Shown: piece by piece, positions 33,907 through 36,939 of the stretch
Layout of the letters: each line of letters starts with the position of its first letter
How positions within the stretch are numbered: position 1 is the stretch's first letter
Source: DATJXG01 sp035500455
GTDB taxonomy: Bacteria; Acidobacteriota; Terriglobia; Terriglobales; Acidobacteriaceae
Reading direction: 5' to 3'
Length of the DNA: 36,939 nucleotides
Assembly: GCA_035500455.1 (NCBI GenBank)
Contig: DATJXG010000419.1
Location: 1 to 36,939 of the forward strand
The notes under the pieces: model-generated
What the model saw: only the letters and a program-made list of their open reading frames with translations
Databases searched by the model: none
What the model was told of the DNA's origin: nothing
Translations under genes and position numbers: made by a program

Positions 33907-36082
33907 GAACTCTACGCTCCCACAATAAACCCCAGATGTATGTCGGCCACAATGTGCGCGTGAGCCTGGCAGGCATGGGGGCAACTGCGCGAACCGCGGT
34001 GCCGCGGCCGGGCGCGCTGCGAACATGCAACTCCGCCGATATGCTGTCGGCGCGCTTGCGCATGCCGCGAATGCCGAAGCCGGCTGAATCAGCATCGGCA
34101 GCAAAGCCTTTGCCGTCGTCCTCGACCTGAAGTTCTAGAGCCGTCTCCCCGTAAGTGAGAGAGATGAGCAAAGCGCTCGGTTGGGCGTGGCGCACTGCGT
34201 TGGCCAGGGCTTCCTGGCCGATGCGAAAGAGTGTATCGGAAATGCGGACGGGAATGCCGTGCGCATCCCCGGAGGTGAAGGCGGTCACGCGAATGGGTCC
34301 GCCGGCCACCATGCTCCGGGCGCTCTGCTCGAGGGCCTGCAGCAGGCCGGCGGACTCCAGGAGTTCGGGACGAAGCGCGGCAATACTGCGCTTGGCTTCC
34401 TCATGGCTGCGGCGCACCAGGCTCGACGCCAGATCGAGTTCGCGGATGGCGGTTCCATCGTCGATTTCGTCGCGTATTGCCTGCAATTGGTATCCGATGC
34501 CGGCGAAGCTCTGCGCCAGGGTGTCGTGCATCTCATGGGCCAGGCGCTGGCGCTCGTCGAGCACGGCAATCAGACGCCAGCGCTCAACATAGTTATGAAG
34601 AGTTTGCGCCGCCAGAATGAGGAGCAGCAGCACGATGGTTGTGGCAACAATGTGCCCAGTACTCCACCAGGGCGGCCCTTCCAGCACTTCCACCTCGTTC
34701 ATCGAAGGCAGCAGGATGGCAAACGGTGTAATGTCATGGGTATAGGCGGAGTCCACGACGCAAATTCCACGCAGGCGCAGGCGGCTCTTGTTCTTGAGTC
34801 GGCGGAACGGCTCGGCGCCGCTCTTACCGTTGGCAATAGCGCGGAATGACTGATTGTCTTCATCCAGGTCCAATACCAGGGTGTGATCCGGGCCTTCTTC
34901 CTTGTTCTCCAGGTGCCCCTCGATCTCGATGTACTGGGCGTCGAAAGAGCCGGTCGCAGCCTGCGAGGCTGTGACTCCCATCGAGTGTATGGGGGCGTGG
35001 GTCCAGAGGATGTGAACTTCAGCGTCTTTCAAGACGGAGCTGAAGTCATGCAGTTCCGCGTCTCCTTTGGCCTCGACCTGATCCCCGATCTGGGGAGGAG
35101 TCGGAGCTTGAAAGTTCTGGATGGCAAGGCCTCCGGTTGAATCCTGTACAAACAGCGTCGGAAATGTGAGAGTTACAACTCCCTGAATGGTGACGTGCGC
35201 CGGCTTGCCAGGGGCCAGAGCGCGCAGATTGACGATGGGCTGGCTGTCAGGATCGACGTGGTGATCGCGCATGTCGAGGTAAAGGGGCTCGAGGTACTGA
35301 TCCTGGGCGTCCGTGGCTGAACGTGCCGGGTCCCAATCAGTCCGGGGTTTTCCTGTGGGTCCCACTACGGGATCGGGGTCGGCGAGGGGAACGGGCTGGC
35401 CTCCCGTCATGCTCACCAGGTCCTGATAGGTTGCGGCCCGCACTTGCACATTTCTCCACATGCCGCCGGTCTGGTAAGACTTCAGCCCGAAGCGGCCGGC
35501 CTGCACGCAGTGCGGTTCCTGCATGGCGTCGGTTGTCACTTGGCCCGAGGGTGAGGTAGCGCTGGCGACGATGTTGCACTCATACGCCAGCAGTTTGAGG
35601 TGATACCACTGCTGAGCATAAACCCGCGGCGTGACGTGCCTGGCCTGATATTCAACCCAGCCGTAGCCGGCGCGTCCCAAAATGAGCGTGTTGTCCAGAT
35701 CGCGAATGCCGGCATAGTAGCCGTCGTAGGCGTCCACGCCCTCTTCCTCGTTGCTGCCGCGGATGATCAGACCGCCGTCGCCGTATTGCCCGAGCAACTG
35801 AACGTCGGCCTCGACCAGATAATTCTTCCAGCCCACGTTGCCATTCATTAACTTGGCGCCGCGCTCGTCCGAATCGTTGCGCATGGCGCCATCGACAATC
35901 TCCCATGCGCCCCCGAAAGGCTGCCAGTCGTCCTGGCGGTCCAGGCGAAACGAATCGTGATAGAGCGGTTGTGGCGAAGCCCGCAGGGAAAACCAGCGTA
36001 GGGAGAATACGATGCCGGCCAAAACCCCAAGCGCCCCCAGCACGATGGCGAGCGTCGCCGTGGTTCGGGCCACGCGTGTCAT
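33854..36082 (-). CDS. Sensor histidine kinase with beta-sandwich and OB-fold ectodomain (HisKA_3)
   Basis: A 742-residue kinase. TM1 is about residues 9-29. A periplasmic concanavalin/DUF1080-like beta-sandwich spans about 38-218 (LYHDSFR, GGLIIRGSN, WYHLKLLAYE, GRFGLKSY). Two OB-like segments follow at about 283-365 (GVVTLTFPTLFVQDSTGG) and 382-468. TM2 is about 475-495. The HisKA_3 domain carries phosphoacceptor His519 in ERQRLAHEMHDTLAQ-like context, and the HATPase has NAVRH (628-632), DDGKGF (655-660) and GFGIRGM. The start at 36082 forms an ATGA overlap with the stop of the upstream binding-protein gene. An in-frame TTG at 36097 is less likely. The C-terminal tail after 705 is poorly conserved because it overlaps the regulator start. 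Sugar or polymer ligand sensing is inferred. Confidence 0.93.
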   Translation of the reverse strand: MTRVARTTATLAIVLGALGVLAGIVFSLRWFSLRASPQPLYHDSFRLDRQDDWQPFGGAWEIVDGAMRNDSDERGAKLMNGNVGWKNYLVEADVQLLGQYGDGGLIIRGSNEEEGVDAYDGYYAGIRDLDNTLILGRAGYGWVEYQARHVTPRVYAQQWYHLKLLAYECNIVASATSPSGQVTTDAMQEPHCVQAGRFGLKSYQTGGMWRNVQVRAATYQDLVSMTGGQPVPLADPDPVVGPTGKPRTDWDPARSATDAQDQYLEPLYLDMRDHHVDPDSQPIVNLRALAPGKPAHVTIQGVVTLTFPTLFVQDSTGGLAIQNFQAPTPPQIGDQVEAKGDAELHDFSSVLKDAEVHILWTHAPIHSMGVTASQAATGSFDAQYIEIEGHLENKEEGPDHTLVLDLDEDNQSFRAIANGKSGAEPFRRLKNKSRLRLRGICVVDSAYTHDITPFAILLPSMNEVEVLEGPPWWSTGHIVATTIVLLLLILAAQTLHNYVERWRLIAVLDERQRLAHEMHDTLAQSFAGIGYQLQAIRDEIDDGTAIRELDLASSLVRRSHEEAKRSIAALRPELLESAGLLQALEQSARSMVAGGPIRVTAFTSGDAHGIPVRISDTLFRIGQEALANAVRHAQPSALLISLTYGETALELQVEDDGKGFAADADSAGFGIRGMRKRADSISAELHVRSAPGRGTAVRAVAPMPARLTRTLWPTYIWGLLWERRVHGQTTDKNAHHPPAHRR

Positions 36083-36939
36083 CGATTCGCCCACCAATCT
36101 GCGGTCAGTTGGGCGCGGATTTCCGGAGAATCGATGTTATCCCGCGTCATGAGCAGGGGGGAAACCACGCTCACGCCGGGAACGGGCCGGCCGCGGATTT
36201 CAGCGTCCATCTGCTCCATGGCGATACGCCCCATGTCGTAGGTGCGTTCCATCACGATGGAGTCAATTCCGCCGGTTCGGATGGGCGGCATCAAATCCTG
36301 ATCGAATCCAACCAGCTTAATGGTTCGAGTCTTATCGAACTCGACCAGGGCGTAAAAAGCGCCGCGGGTGGAGATATGAGAAAGGGCGACGATGGCATCG
36401 ACGGCTTTCCCGCGGTTAAGAATGTCCTCGGCCACCTGCTGTTCCTGGGGAACGCTGTAGTACCCGAGCCTGCGGGCGACGACCTGTATGTTGGGAAATT
36501 CCCGCTCGAGGGTATCTTCGAAGCTGCGCTCTCGGACCGTGATCCCGGTTAACTGCGGGTTGATTCCCAGAATGGCGATCGACCCCTGGCCGTTCAGAAT
36601 TTTGCCGATGCGGCGGGCCGCCATCTGGCCGCCGGCGGTGTCGTCATTCAGGACGTAGGAAAGTTTTGGGCCGGGGGTGATGCCGAGATTGGTTCCCACC
36701 ACCACAATGGGAAGGCCTTTCGCCACGATGCGGCGGATAGGAGTGCGCAAGGGCAAGGTCTGATCGGGGGTGAGAATGATTCCCGCATAGCCTCTGGCAA
36801 CGATCTTCTCGAGAAAGTCGATCTGCCCCGCCACATCGTCCTCACGCGGCGAAGCGTTCCAATATACGCTGAGGCCCTCGCGGTGGGCCATGTGGGTGGC
36901 TCCGGCGTGCTCCGGCTCCCAGAGGGCAGTTCCACAGGC
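36079..36939 (-). CDS. Periplasmic sugar-binding protein (type 1 PBP fold), partial
   Basis: The C-terminal part (at least 286 residues) of a ribose/galactose-binding-like protein; the N-terminus and any signal peptide lie beyond the right edge. Fold motifs: FLEKIVARGYAGIILTPDQ, GLPIVVVGTNLG, YVLNDDTAGGQMAARRI, GSIAILGIN, VDAIVALSHISTRGAF and IKLVGFDQDL. No helix-turn-helix is visible in this part. The stop codon overlaps the kinase start (ATGA), so the gene is translationally coupled to a sensor kinase, not to an ABC permease. This supports a role as the sensing partner (three-component system) rather than as a transport subunit. A LacI-type repressor, whose DNA-binding domain would be off-window, is not excluded. 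Confidence 0.85.
   Translation of the reverse strand, partial: ACGTALWEPEHAGATHMAHREGLSVYWNASPREDDVAGQIDFLEKIVARGYAGIILTPDQTLPLRTPIRRIVAKGLPIVVVGTNLGITPGPKLSYVLNDDTAGGQMAARRIGKILNGQGSIAILGINPQLTGITVRERSFEDTLEREFPNIQVVARRLGYYSVPQEQQVAEDILNRGKAVDAIVALSHISTRGAFYALVEFDKTRTIKLVGFDQDLMPPIRTGGIDSIVMERTYDMGRIAMEQMDAEIRGRPVPGVSVVSPLLMTRDNIDSPEIRAQLTADWWANR

Noticed and set aside
33907..34104. Longer start for the response regulator
   Set aside because: The extra 66 residues are an unbroken frame inside the kinase gene, with no similarity to receiver domains. The receiver begins right after the ATG at 33906.

Overview
The window looks like chromosomal DNA of an Acidobacteriota (class Terriglobia-type) bacterium. 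This is an inference. It rests on high G+C, on the gene content (LptF-LptG fusion, DUF1680/GH127 enzyme with a Tat signal, histidine kinase with a beta-sandwich/OB ectodomain, superinfection-immunity-type small protein, PYROXD2-like oxidoreductase), and on two kinds of intergenic palindrome that I associate with this phylum: a GCCGGCG...CGCCGGCG element and a long inverted repeat carrying TCATCCTGAGCGAAG. No tRNA, rRNA, insertion sequence, CRISPR array or phage block was seen.

Layout. (1) 1-4718, minus: a type IV minor-pilin operon (fimT/gspH-like, pilV-like, pilW-like, and a very large pilX-like gene running off the left edge), with a good sigma70-type promoter at 4823-4851. (2) 5084-7552, minus: two small coupled secreted proteins of unknown function and a secreted TPR protein. 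(3) 7609-11522, minus: uvrA, with palindromic repeats inside and at the end of the reading frame, and a Lon N-terminal-domain protein. (4) 11576-12798: an SDR oxidoreductase (+) converging on a 7Fe ferredoxin (-) across a large hairpin. (5) 12998-17778: glycan storage genes, GH57 (-) and glgB (+), with a small superinfection-immunity-like membrane protein between them. (6) 17986-21129: a fused LptF-LptG permease and a small membrane protein with a clear terminator. (7) 21144-26885: a ClC chloride transporter with a TrkA-C tail, a small secreted protein, an intramembrane site-2 protease with CBS domains, a membrane-anchored HtrA protease, and an HPP membrane protein. (8) 27032-27895, minus: UdgX-type uracil-DNA glycosylase with a 56-residue zinc-ribbon protein just upstream. 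(9) 28162-31250, plus: a lipase-maturation-factor-like membrane protein and a phytoene-dehydrogenase-like FAD oxidoreductase. (10) 31297-36939, minus: sugar-binding protein (partial), histidine kinase, NarL-type response regulator and GH127/DUF1680 glycosidase, all in one direction.

The most interesting unit is region 10. A periplasmic sugar-binding protein is translationally coupled to a hybrid-ectodomain histidine kinase, the kinase overlaps its response regulator, and a candidate beta-L-arabinofuranosidase follows. This looks like a three-component sugar-sensing circuit, comparable in logic to AraPST of Geobacillus but with a different kinase ectodomain. Other points worth a second look are the repeat-derived segments of UvrA, the UdgX/zinc-ribbon pair, the ClC with valine at the internal proton-glutamate site, and the LptFG fusion. 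All functional statements come from reading motifs by eye; no database search was run.
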